Positions 42,603 through 50,033 of a DNA stretch of 64,000 nt are shown here, one piece after another. The stretch covers positions 16,493 through 80,492 of the forward strand of contig NZ_JAAIVB010000075.1 of assembly GCF_010974945.1 (NCBI RefSeq), in the 5' to 3' direction. Below the pieces are notes generated by a model that saw only the letters and a list, made by a program, of their open reading frames with translations, was not told where the DNA came from and did no database searches. Made by a program: the position numbers and the translations under genes. This DNA comes from Noviherbaspirillum galbum. Its GTDB lineage: Bacteria; Pseudomonadota; Gammaproteobacteria; Burkholderiales; Burkholderiaceae_D. Position 1 is the stretch's first letter. Each line of letters starts with the position of its first letter.

Positions 42603-43643
42603 TCACCTGTTCGTGACTTGGTAGAGGCCTTGCGGACGCCACAGCAGGATGGCGACCATCAGCAGGATGTTGGAAAACAGGGCCAACTTGGGCGTCAGGA
42701 AGCCGATGTAGTTGGCCACCAGCCCGACCAGCAGCGCGCCGAGGAAGCAGCCGCCGGTGGAGCCGAGGCCGCCGATGATGATGACGATGAAGATCAGTAC
42801 GTTGACGCGCGCGCCCATCTGCGGCGACACACCCTGCTGGTAGAAGCCCCACATCACGCCGCCCAGGCCGGCCAGCGCCGAGCCGGTCATGAACACGCCG
42901 ATGAACAGGCGCTTGATGCGGTAGCCCAGGCTTTCCACCATCTCGCGGTCCTGCACGCCGGCGCGGATCAGCAGGCCGAGCTTGGTGCGGTTGAGCACGA
43001 GCAGCATGGCGATGAACAGCACCAGGCCCACGGCCACCGCCAGCACGCGATACTTTTCCACCGCCGCGTCGCCGAACAGGAAGGAGCCGCGCAGGGTGGG
43101 CGGCATGTCGAGCGGAATCATCTGCGAGCCCCAGATCATCTTGATCAGCTCCTCGCCCACCACCATGCCGCCCATGGTGATCAGGATCTGCTTCAGGTGC
43201 TGGCCATAGACCAGCTTCACCAGCACGCGCTCGAAGACCCAGCCGACGATGCCGGCAACGACCAGCGCCGCGGCAACCGCCAGCCCGAGCGCGCCGAGGT
43301 TGCGCGCCAGGCTGTCGGCGGTGGCCCAGTCCGGCATCAGGCCGATGACCGACAAGGCAACGAAGGCCCCGAGGGCGATGAAGACGCCGTGACCGAAGTT
43401 CAGCACGTCCATCAGGCCGAAGATCAGCGTGAGGCCGGAAGCGATGATGAAGATGATCATGCCCATCGCCAGTCCGGCGGCGGTGAGCGTGATCCAGGTG
43501 GGGACCGAGCCGATCAGGGGCAAGGCCAGCGCGGCCAGGACCGGCACCAGCGCCAGGGGAATCCAGTCGATCTGCGACAGCATCGACGCCTTCTTGGCCG
43601 GCGCCGCCGTTGCGGCGGACTGTGCCGCCAGGGTGTTTTCCAT
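42603..43643 (-). CDS. livH: Branched-chain amino acid type ABC transporter, permease LivH
   Basis: A 346-residue permease with an unusual N-terminal extension of about 35 residues rich in Ala before the first membrane helix. GLTLIFGLMDVLNFGHGVFIALGAFVAL and the EAA-type loop RAGVQDREMVESLGYRIKRLFIGVFMTGSALAGLGGVMWG are typical, as is IIGGLGSTGGCFLGALLVGL. The ATG at 43643 has a strong GGAGGAGAG upstream; the longer frame is not used. It is followed by livM, seven bases away. Confidence 0.92.
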   Translation of the reverse strand: MENTLAAQSAATAAPAKKASMLSQIDWIPLALVPVLAALALPLIGSVPTWITLTAAGLAMGMIIFIIASGLTLIFGLMDVLNFGHGVFIALGAFVALSVIGLMPDWATADSLARNLGALGLAVAAALVVAGIVGWVFERVLVKLVYGQHLKQILITMGGMVVGEELIKMIWGSQMIPLDMPPTLRGSFLFGDAAVEKYRVLAVAVGLVLFIAMLLVLNRTKLGLLIRAGVQDREMVESLGYRIKRLFIGVFMTGSALAGLGGVMWGFYQQGVSPQMGARVNVLIFIVIIIGGLGSTGGCFLGALLVGLVANYIGFLTPKLALFSNILLMVAILLWRPQGLYQVTNR

Positions 43644-43656
43644 GATCTCTCCTCCG

Positions 43657-44406
43657 TTACTGGTGGGCGCCCAGCGACAGGCCCAGCAGGCGGGTCTGCA
43701 GTTCTTCGTTTTCCGCAAGCTCGGCCATCAGGCCGCGGTGCACGATCCTGCCGTCATCCATGACGGCCACGGTGTCGCCGAGCTGCCTGGCGAAGTTGAA
43801 GTTCTGCTCCACCAGCAAGATGGTCGTGTCCGTCTGCTTGAGTTCGCGGAAGGCGGCGATCATGTTGGCGATGATGGACGGCGCGAGGCCCTTGCTCGGC
43901 TCGTCGATCAACAGCAGCTTGCGCGGCTCGACGATGGCGCGGGATACCGCGAGCATCTGCTTCTGTCCGCCCGAGAGCTTGCCGGCGGGATGCAGCCAGA
44001 ATTTCTGGATCGCGGGGAAGAGGGAAAAGATCCATTCCAGCCGCTTGGTATCGATGTCGTCGATGCTGCGCGCCGAACGCGCGGCCAGCAGCATGTTTTC
44101 CTTCACCGACAGGTCGGCGAAGATGCCCATGTTTTCCGGCACGTAGGCAATGCCGCGCATGGAGATGTCGGGCGTCGCGGTGCGGGTGATGTCGCCGCCA
44201 TCGAAGCTGATCGTTCCCTGCGACGCCTGCCACAGGCCCATGATGGTGCGCAGGGTCGTGGTCTTGCCGGCGCCGTTGCGGCCGAGCAGCATGGTGAGCT
44301 GGCCGCGCGGCACTTCCAGGTCCACCCCGTGCAGGATGTGGTAGGCGCCGATGTGGGTGTGGACCCCTTCCAGCTTGAGCAAGGGTGCGGACAAGGACGT
44401 CGTCAT
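43657..44406 (-). CDS. livF: ABC transporter ATP-binding protein LivF
   Basis: The 249-residue ATPase has Walker A (GRNGAGKTT, about residue 42), the ABC signature KLSGGQKQMLAVSRAI, Walker B LLLIDEPSKGL and the switch His region VEQNFNF. The YVPENMGIFADLSVKENM loop matches LivF. It overlaps livG by four bases. Confidence 0.93.
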   Translation of the reverse strand: MTTSLSAPLLKLEGVHTHIGAYHILHGVDLEVPRGQLTMLLGRNGAGKTTTLRTIMGLWQASQGTISFDGGDITRTATPDISMRGIAYVPENMGIFADLSVKENMLLAARSARSIDDIDTKRLEWIFSLFPAIQKFWLHPAGKLSGGQKQMLAVSRAIVEPRKLLLIDEPSKGLAPSIIANMIAAFRELKQTDTTILLVEQNFNFARQLGDTVAVMDDGRIVHRGLMAELAENEELQTRLLGLSLGAHQ

Positions 44407-45188
44407 GCGTTTTCCTCCACGGGGGCGAGGCCGAGGTAGGCCTGCTGCACGACGGGCGAGGCGATAACCTTTTCCGGGTCGCCGTCGGCCATCAGCGTGC
44501 CGTTGTGCAGGACGATGATGCGGTCGGCGAGTTCGCGCACCACGTCCATCTTGTGTTCGACGAGCAGGATCGTCTTGTCGCGGCGGGCCTTGAGCGCGCG
44601 GATGAGGTCCAGGATCACTGGCACCTCGTCCACGCTCATGCCGGCGGTAGGTTCGTCGAACATGTAAACATCGGGGTCGAGCGCCATCAGCAACCCGACC
44701 TCAAGCTTGCGCTGGTCGCCGTGCGGCAGCGCCGCGGCTTCGACATCGCGCTTGGACAGCAGCGCCACGCTGTCGAGCAGTTGCTCCGCCCGTTCGATCA
44801 GATCGCGGTGATGGCTCCAGACATTCCACATGTCCAGGCCGATCTGCCGGCGCGACTGCAACGCCAGCCGCACGTTCTCCATCACCGACAGGTTGGGAAA
44901 CAGGCTCGTGAGCTGGAAGGCGCGTCCCAGGCCGGCATGGGTGCGGGCCGATGCGGGCAGCGAGGTAATGTCGCGGCCGTTGAGGATGACGTTTCCGGCG
45001 CTGGCCTTGAGCTGGCCCGAGATCAGGTTGAAGTAGGTGGTCTTGCCGGCGCCGTTGGGGCCGACGATGGCGGTCAGGGTGCCGGGCGCGAAGGTGCAGG
45101 AGACGCCATTGACGGCGACGTGGCCGCCGAAGCGAATCGTGAGGTCGCGCGTTTCCAGCTTGCCGGGGCGGGCTGCGGTGTCGGACAT
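44403..45188 (-). CDS. livG: ABC transporter ATP-binding protein LivG
   Basis: A 261-residue ATPase. Walker A is GPNGAGKTT, Walker B is VYMFDEPTAGM, and the H-loop is LLVEHKMDVV. The signature is a LivG variant, LPHGDQRKLEVGLLMA, with Gly-Asp in the usual place. RTHAGLGRAFQLTSLFPNLSVMENV is also LivG-like. The stop of livG overlaps the livF start. Confidence 0.93.
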   Translation of the reverse strand: MSDTAARPGKLETRDLTIRFGGHVAVNGVSCTFAPGTLTAIVGPNGAGKTTYFNLISGQLKASAGNVILNGRDITSLPASARTHAGLGRAFQLTSLFPNLSVMENVRLALQSRRQIGLDMWNVWSHHRDLIERAEQLLDSVALLSKRDVEAAALPHGDQRKLEVGLLMALDPDVYMFDEPTAGMSVDEVPVILDLIRALKARRDKTILLVEHKMDVVRELADRIIVLHNGTLMADGDPEKVIASPVVQQAYLGLAPVEENA

Positions 45189-45210
45189 GGTGTCTGGAAA
45201 ATGAGGGGAT

Positions 45211-45238
45211 GCCTGGCAGGAATTCGCTCCTGCCAGGC
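45211..45238 (-). other. Perfect 11-bp stem-loop between livK and livG
   Basis: GCCTGGCAGGA (45211-45221) pairs exactly with TCCTGCCAGGC (45228-45238) around a six-base loop. It lies just after livK and before livG on the minus strand, with no T-run. Such hairpins often protect the mRNA of the abundant binding protein, so livK can be expressed above the rest. Confidence 0.8.
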
Positions 45239-45258
45239 CGTCCCGTGAGAATCGGCGA

Positions 45259-46443
45259 TCAGCGCTTGTTCTTGATCGGCACGTTCATCTCTTCAGGCTT
45301 GATCTCGCGCACCAGTTCGGGCACGCCCCAGGGGAAGGCGGGGTCGACCTTGATCTTGAAGTGATACATCGACTGCATCGCCTGGTGATCTTCCTTGCGG
45401 AAGGTCATCTTGCCCTTCGGCGTCTCGAAGCTCATGCCTTCCATGGTCGAGATCAGCTTCTCGGTATTGGTGTCGCCGTTGGTCTTTTTCAGCGCCTCGA
45501 CCACCGCGATGCCCGCTGCCATGCCGCCGGCCGTGAAGAAGTCGGGCGGCGACTTGTAGCGCTTGTAGTGCTCGGTCACGAGCCAGTTGTTGGCAGGATT
45601 CTTGGGAATGGCAAAGTAGTAGTAGGTCGCGCCTTCCATGCCGGGGAAGTTCTTGTACGAAGCCATCGCCGGCAGGATGTTGCCGCCGGTGGAGATCTCG
45701 ATGCCGTAGCGCTTCTGCAGTTCGGCGGCGGCCAGGGCATTGTAGGGCGGGGTGCCGCCGGCCCAGACCACTTCGATGACCTTGCGGCCGGGCTTGTCCT
45801 TCAACGCGTCGACGAGGTGCTGGATGCCCGCGGTGAAGTCGGTGGTCGACGGCGGGAGGTATTCCTCGTGCACGATCTTCGATTGCTTCAGCGCTTCCTT
45901 GAAGGCCTTCACGCCGTCGCGGCCGAAGGCATAGTCCTGGGCCAGCATGGCGATGTTGACGCCTTGCTTGTCCATGGCCACGGCATTGGAGATCGCGTCC
46001 TGCGACGAATTGCGGCCGGTGCGGAAGATGTAGCGGTTCCACTTGTCGCCGGTGATGGCGTCCGCCACCGCCGGCTCGACGAGAAGGATCTTCTTGTATT
46101 CCTCGGCGACCGGCAGCATGGCCAGCGCCACGCCGGAGCTGGTGGGACCGACGGCGAGCGCGGCCTTGTCGTCGCCGTAGGCGGCGGCGAGCTGGGATTT
46201 GGCGACGTCGGGCTTGCCCTGGGTGTCCTTCTCGATCACGACGATCTTGTTGCCGTTGACCTGCATCGTGCCGTTGGTGGCATAGTCGATGCCCATGATG
46301 AGGCCGGCCTGGGTCTGCTTGGCATAGGCTTCCAGCGCCCCGGTCTTGTCATAGACGTGGGCGATCTTGATGTCTTTGGCGTGGGCTGCCGATACGGACA
46401 GGCAGCAGAGTGCGGCGGCGGCCGCGAGGAGGCGGTATGTCAT
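45259..46443 (-). CDS. livK: LIV-type ABC transporter substrate-binding protein
   Basis: The 394-residue protein has a signal peptide (MTYRLLAAAAALCCLSVSAAHA) and a Leu/Ile/Val-type two-lobed binding domain: KIAHVYDKTGALEAYAKQTQAGL, AVGPTSSGVALAMLPVAEEY, and LAQDYAFGRDGVKAFKEALKQ. It is the first gene of the operon; AAGGAAGAG precedes the ATG. The ligand may be an amino acid, amide or aromatic acid. The symbol is used by family, not as proof of Leu binding. Confidence 0.9.
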   Translation of the reverse strand: MTYRLLAAAAALCCLSVSAAHAKDIKIAHVYDKTGALEAYAKQTQAGLIMGIDYATNGTMQVNGNKIVVIEKDTQGKPDVAKSQLAAAYGDDKAALAVGPTSSGVALAMLPVAEEYKKILLVEPAVADAITGDKWNRYIFRTGRNSSQDAISNAVAMDKQGVNIAMLAQDYAFGRDGVKAFKEALKQSKIVHEEYLPPSTTDFTAGIQHLVDALKDKPGRKVIEVVWAGGTPPYNALAAAELQKRYGIEISTGGNILPAMASYKNFPGMEGATYYYFAIPKNPANNWLVTEHYKRYKSPPDFFTAGGMAAGIAVVEALKKTNGDTNTEKLISTMEGMSFETPKGKMTFRKEDHQAMQSMYHFKIKVDPAFPWGVPELVREIKPEEMNVPIKNKR

Positions 46444-46694
46444 TGTCTCTTCCTTTGTCGGGCCATCGGCCCTCTCATGGTCTGGAAAACCCTGGAGTCA
46501 TGCCTTGTTCTTGCTCATGCACGCAGGCATTGCGGGTCTTGGCAGGTTACTCCATCGCCTGCACCGGGGAAAGTAGTAAAAATACCATTGCGTTCATCGT
46601 TCCCGGAAAGAGGGTCGCGGACGGGGGTGGAAGGCTGGCGAATGATGTCCGAAAACGGCTAGACCCGCTGTGCGGCGCGGCGTATAACGTGTCC

Positions 46695-48161
46695 ATGGAC
46701 GACTCTACCCTTCCCGCCGGGCTGGACCGCACGACGTGCTATCGCGCCCTGAGCGCGCGCGACGCCCGCTTCGACGGCCTCTTCTTCACCGGCGTCAAGA
46801 CCACCGGCATCTACTGCCGGCCGGTGTGCGGCGTGAAGACGCCGCGCGAATCTTCCTGCCTGTTCTTCGGCAGCGCCGCGGCGGCCGAGGCGCAAGGCTT
46901 TCGTCCCTGCCTGCGCTGCCGTCCCGAGCTCGCGCCGTATGCATTGCAGCAGAACCTCGCGCATGCCGTCTGGCAGCGCATCGCCGGTGGGGCGCTGAAC
47001 GATGGCAACGTCGAACGGCTGGCGGACGAGGTCGGCCTTTCCTCGCGCCAGCTGCGGCGCGTGCTGCTGCAGCATTTCGGCGTCACGCCGGTCGAGCTGG
47101 CCCAGACCCAGCGCCTGCTGTTCGCCAAGAAGCTGCTGCAGGAAACGACTCTCTCGATGGCGGACATCGCTTTCGCCGCGGGCTTCGGCAGCGTGCGACG
47201 GTTCAATGCCTTGTTCGCGCAGCGCTATGGTTTCGCGCCCACCGAGGTGCGGCGCGAAACCGCAAGGCTGGGCGAACCCGATCCGTCGCAAGCCCTGGTG
47301 CTGCGCCTCGCCTACCGTCCCCCCTACGACTGGCCGCGCGTCCTGCGCTATCTCGGCGGCCGGGCCATCCCCGGCGTCGAGACGGCCGGCGGCGAGGCTT
47401 ACCAGCGGACCGTGCGCATGGAGGGGCACCAGGGCTGGCTGAGGGTGACACACATGCCGGAGCGGCACCAGCTCAGGCTGGAAATCGATCCCGCCCTGTC
47501 CCCGGTGCTCATGCCCATGCTCATGCGGGTGCGGGCCCAGTTCGACCTCGACGCTAATCCCGCCGTGATCGAAGCGCACCTGCGCGCCGATCCCCTGCTG
47601 GGCGAAGGCATCGCGGCGGCGCCGGGCCTGCGCGTGCCCGGGGCATTCGATGCCTTCGAACTCGCGGTGCGGGCGGTCCTCGGCCAGCAGGTCAGCGTGG
47701 CCGGCGCCACCACCTTGTCCGGCCGCATGGCCGAACGCTTCGGCGAACCGGCGGCGACGCCGATCGCCGGCCTGCAGCGGCATTTTCCCGATGCCGCCCG
47801 GCTGGCCAGTGCGGAGCCCGGCGACGTTGCGGCGATCGGCATGCCGGGAAGCCGCGCGGCCACCCTGGTCCAGCTTGCGCGCTTCGCGGCCGACGGCGGG
47901 CTGCGGATGCCGCCCGGCGCCACGCTCGAGGAAGCGGTGGCCCGGCTCAGGTCGGTGCGCGGCATCGGCGAGTGGACCGCCCAGTACGTGGCGTTGCGCG
48001 CCTTGCGCTATCCGGATGCGTTTCCCGCGGGCGATCTCGGCCTGCAGAAGGCCGCCGGAGAGGATGGCGTACGCCTCACCGAAAAACAGTTGCTGGCTAG
48101 GGCGGCCGGCTGGTCTCCCTGGCGCGGCTATGCCGCCTTGGCTTTATGGATGGGAATGTGA
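46695..48161 (+). CDS. Ada-AlkA fusion: methyl-sensing Zn domain, AraC-type HTH and 3-methyladenine glycosylase II
   Basis: The 488-residue protein has an Ada N-terminal domain with four Zn-binding Cys (GIYCRPVCGVKTPRESSC, then CLRC), of which Cys38 would be the methyl acceptor. An AraC-type HTH follows (LADEVGLSSRQLRRVLLQHFGVTP, then DIAFAAGFGSVRRFNALFAQRYG). The AlkA N-terminal and HhH-GPD domains end with RGIGEWTAQYVALRALRYPDAFPAGDLGL, where the Asp after AG is the catalytic residue. The start is a plain ATG. The stop and the ogt start overlap (TGATG). It probably autoregulates the pair. Confidence 0.9.
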   Translation: MDDSTLPAGLDRTTCYRALSARDARFDGLFFTGVKTTGIYCRPVCGVKTPRESSCLFFGSAAAAEAQGFRPCLRCRPELAPYALQQNLAHAVWQRIAGGALNDGNVERLADEVGLSSRQLRRVLLQHFGVTPVELAQTQRLLFAKKLLQETTLSMADIAFAAGFGSVRRFNALFAQRYGFAPTEVRRETARLGEPDPSQALVLRLAYRPPYDWPRVLRYLGGRAIPGVETAGGEAYQRTVRMEGHQGWLRVTHMPERHQLRLEIDPALSPVLMPMLMRVRAQFDLDANPAVIEAHLRADPLLGEGIAAAPGLRVPGAFDAFELAVRAVLGQQVSVAGATTLSGRMAERFGEPAATPIAGLQRHFPDAARLASAEPGDVAAIGMPGSRAATLVQLARFAADGGLRMPPGATLEEAVARLRSVRGIGEWTAQYVALRALRYPDAFPAGDLGLQKAAGEDGVRLTEKQLLARAAGWSPWRGYAALALWMGM

Positions 48162-48646
48162 TGACGAGTTACGTGGAACATGACAGCCCGCTGGGCACGC
48201 TGGTGCTGGCCGCGAGCGACAAGGGATTGCGCGGCGTGTACTTCGAGCAGCATCGCTACTTCAGCGGCACGCAAGGCTGGCGGTGCGACCCCGGCCACGC
48301 CCGGCTGGATGCCGCGCGGCGCCAGCTCGACGATTACTTCGCGGGCCGCCGCAAGCGCTTCGACCTGGCGCTAGACCTGGCGGGCACGCCTTTCCAACAG
48401 GCTGTCTGGCAGGCGTTGCTCGGACTGGATTTCGGCGAGCAGAGCACCTATGCCCGCATTGCCGCGCAAATCGGCCGGCCGTCGGCGGTGCGCGCGGCGG
48501 GGACGGCGATCGGACGCAATCCGGTGTCCATCATCGTGCCTTGCCATCGGGTCCTGGGCAGCACCGGGGGATTGTCGGGATACGCGGGCGGGTTGGAACG
48601 CAAGCGCTTCCTGCTCGCGCTCGAAGGGGTGTCGTGCGGGGAGTGA
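48161..48646 (+). CDS. ogt: Methylated-DNA-protein-cysteine S-methyltransferase
   Basis: A 161-residue repair protein that takes the methyl group from O6-methylguanine. The active-site motif PCHRVLGSTGGLSGYAGGL is intact, and FQQAVWQALLGLDFGEQSTYARIAAQIGRPSAVRAAGTAIGRNP is the DNA-binding helix-turn-helix. The ATG at 48161 overlaps the stop of the Ada-AlkA gene by one base. Confidence 0.94.
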   Translation: MTSYVEHDSPLGTLVLAASDKGLRGVYFEQHRYFSGTQGWRCDPGHARLDAARRQLDDYFAGRRKRFDLALDLAGTPFQQAVWQALLGLDFGEQSTYARIAAQIGRPSAVRAAGTAIGRNPVSIIVPCHRVLGSTGGLSGYAGGLERKRFLLALEGVSCGE

Positions 48647-48751
48647 GGATGCAGTGTGCCGCCGGCAGCAAATGAAGCGCAGGTCCCGAAGGACCTGCGC
48701 CGCTGCTTCACCGAACTAGTGGCACACCACGATCAAGGTATTACCGGGGCA

Positions 48752-49207
48752 TTACTTGGAGCCGCCTGCACCGCCGGAACCGTTAGGCGAGGTGCTGGAG
48801 CTGCTGGTGCCGGAGCTGGAGCTGGGCATCTGGCCGGAGCCGGAGCTGCCCGATCCCGAGCTGGTGGTCGGGCCGGTGGTGCTGGAAGAACCGGAGCCCA
48901 TGCTGCTGGAAGAACCCGAACCCATGCTGCTCGAGGAACCGCTGCCCATGCTGGAGCCGGAACCCATGCTGGAGCCGGAACCCATGCTGGAGCTGGAGCC
49001 CGACGTGGTGGACGGAGAGCTCGAGGTCGTGGCGGAGCCGGCGGAAGAGCCGTAGCCGCCCGAAGAGGAGCTGCTGGGGGAAGTCGAGGAGGTCGCGCCA
49101 GAGGAGCTGGAGCCCATGCCTGACGACGAAGTGCCCGAGGTACGGGTGCCGGTGCTGCACGCGGCCAGCAGGACGACGCAGGCGACGGGGATAGTCCATT
49201 TCAACAT
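48752..49207 (-). CDS. Ser/Gly-rich low-complexity lipoprotein
   Basis: The 151-residue protein has a lipoprotein signal (MLKWTIPVACVVLLAAC) and then only Ser, Gly, Thr, Met and Ala with a few others, built from repeats of MGSGSS type. No folded domain can be seen. AAGGAGAAT precedes the ATG at 49207; the longer frame is not supported. Similar proteins in related genomes have no known role. Confidence 0.7.
   Translation of the reverse strand: MLKWTIPVACVVLLAACSTGTRTSGTSSSGMGSSSSGATSSTSPSSSSSGGYGSSAGSATTSSSPSTTSGSSSSMGSGSSMGSGSSMGSGSSSSMGSGSSSSMGSGSSSTTGPTTSSGSGSSGSGQMPSSSSGTSSSSTSPNGSGGAGGSK
48897..48998 (-). repeat. Tandem repeats inside the Ser/Gly-rich lipoprotein gene
   Basis: Two 24-base units beginning CCCATGCTG (48897-48920 and 48921-48944) are followed by three 18-base units (48945-48962, 48963-48980, 48981-48998). 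All keep the reading frame and encode MGSGSS or MGSGSSSS units. The array is a likely site of length variation. Confidence 0.8.
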
Positions 49208-49494
49208 ACCATTCTCCTTAAAATTAGATTCGGTGAAGCATGACAATGCGGCCATGCCAAAATTGCATGCATGCGAGTCTGTAGAATCTGGCAACAAGGG
49301 AAAGTTCCGGAAACCGCATTCCGGCTTGGCGCGCTGCCCCGGGTCCCGTCACGGAGCGGCGAGATGCAGGCAATGCGTGAGAAGGCATGGCGCGTGCGGA
49401 TCAGCCGCGTCCATGCCTGCGGGGAAATGCTGGCGCGGCGACCTGGAACACGAGTCGTCCAAGCCGCCGGCCGCAGACAGCTTATAAAGTCTGC

Positions 49495-49707
49495 TTAGGG
49501 CTTGGTGACCTGGTTGCCGATCACGCCGCCGACGGCGGCGCCGCCAAGCGTGCCCAGCGTGCTGCCATTCGTGACGGCGCTGCCCGCGGCACCGCCGAGC
49601 ACTGCACCGCCCGCCGTGCCGGCGGTCTGCTTGGTCGTCGTGCCGCAAGCGCCGAGAGACAAGGCCAGTACAGCCGTTCCTGCCAGAGACATCAAAGTGC
49701 GAACCAT
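49495..49707 (-). CDS. Glycine-zipper 2TM-type lipoprotein
   Basis: A 70-residue protein with a lipobox (ALSLGAC at residue 21) followed by TAGTAGGAVLGGAAGSAV and GTLGGAAVGGVIGNQV, two glycine-zipper segments of the SlyB/Rick_17kDa type. It probably sits in the outer membrane as a stress-related lipoprotein. GGAGGAAAG precedes the ATG at 49707. Confidence 0.85.
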   Translation of the reverse strand: MVRTLMSLAGTAVLALSLGACGTTTKQTAGTAGGAVLGGAAGSAVTNGSTLGTLGGAAVGGVIGNQVTKP

Positions 49708-50033
49708 GATCTTTCCTCCGTTTTTCTGTGCGGCATGCCTTGCGCAGCGACCATCACACATTGCCGGCGCCTGACATCCGCGGGTCATTGATAAAGAGTT
49801 TGATGCCATTTCGACATGCGCTAAATCCGTCGAGTTCCGGAGCAAATTTGCAACTGACGGTAACTGAAAAGGCAGGCAAGGAAAGATCAGGCGGGCGGGG
49901 AGAGGACGGAAGGCAGGAAAGCCGGCCGCGAGGGCGATTTACGGCGCCAGAAAAGCAGGATGGCATCCCCCGGCGCCTGCCTTGAACCCGGACAGCAGGA
50001 TGGGTTCAAGGCAGGCACCGGGGAAAGGTGGGG
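49708..50033. other. Intergenic region between the glycine-zipper gene and topB
   Basis: About 325 bases. I see no gene; the short frames on both strands lack family features. It must carry the promoter of the glycine-zipper gene and, near its right end, a large stem-loop that follows topB (listed separately). Confidence 0.5.
49968..50023 (-). terminator. Large 22-bp stem-loop at the 3' end of topB
   Basis: Bases 49968-49989 and 50002-50023 are reverse complements over 22 positions with one mismatch, which becomes a G-U pair in the minus-strand RNA. The loop is 12 bases. It starts about 10 bases after the topB stop. The T-run (four T) is about 15 bases beyond the stem, so it may be a terminator or a 3' end stabiliser. 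Confidence 0.6.
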
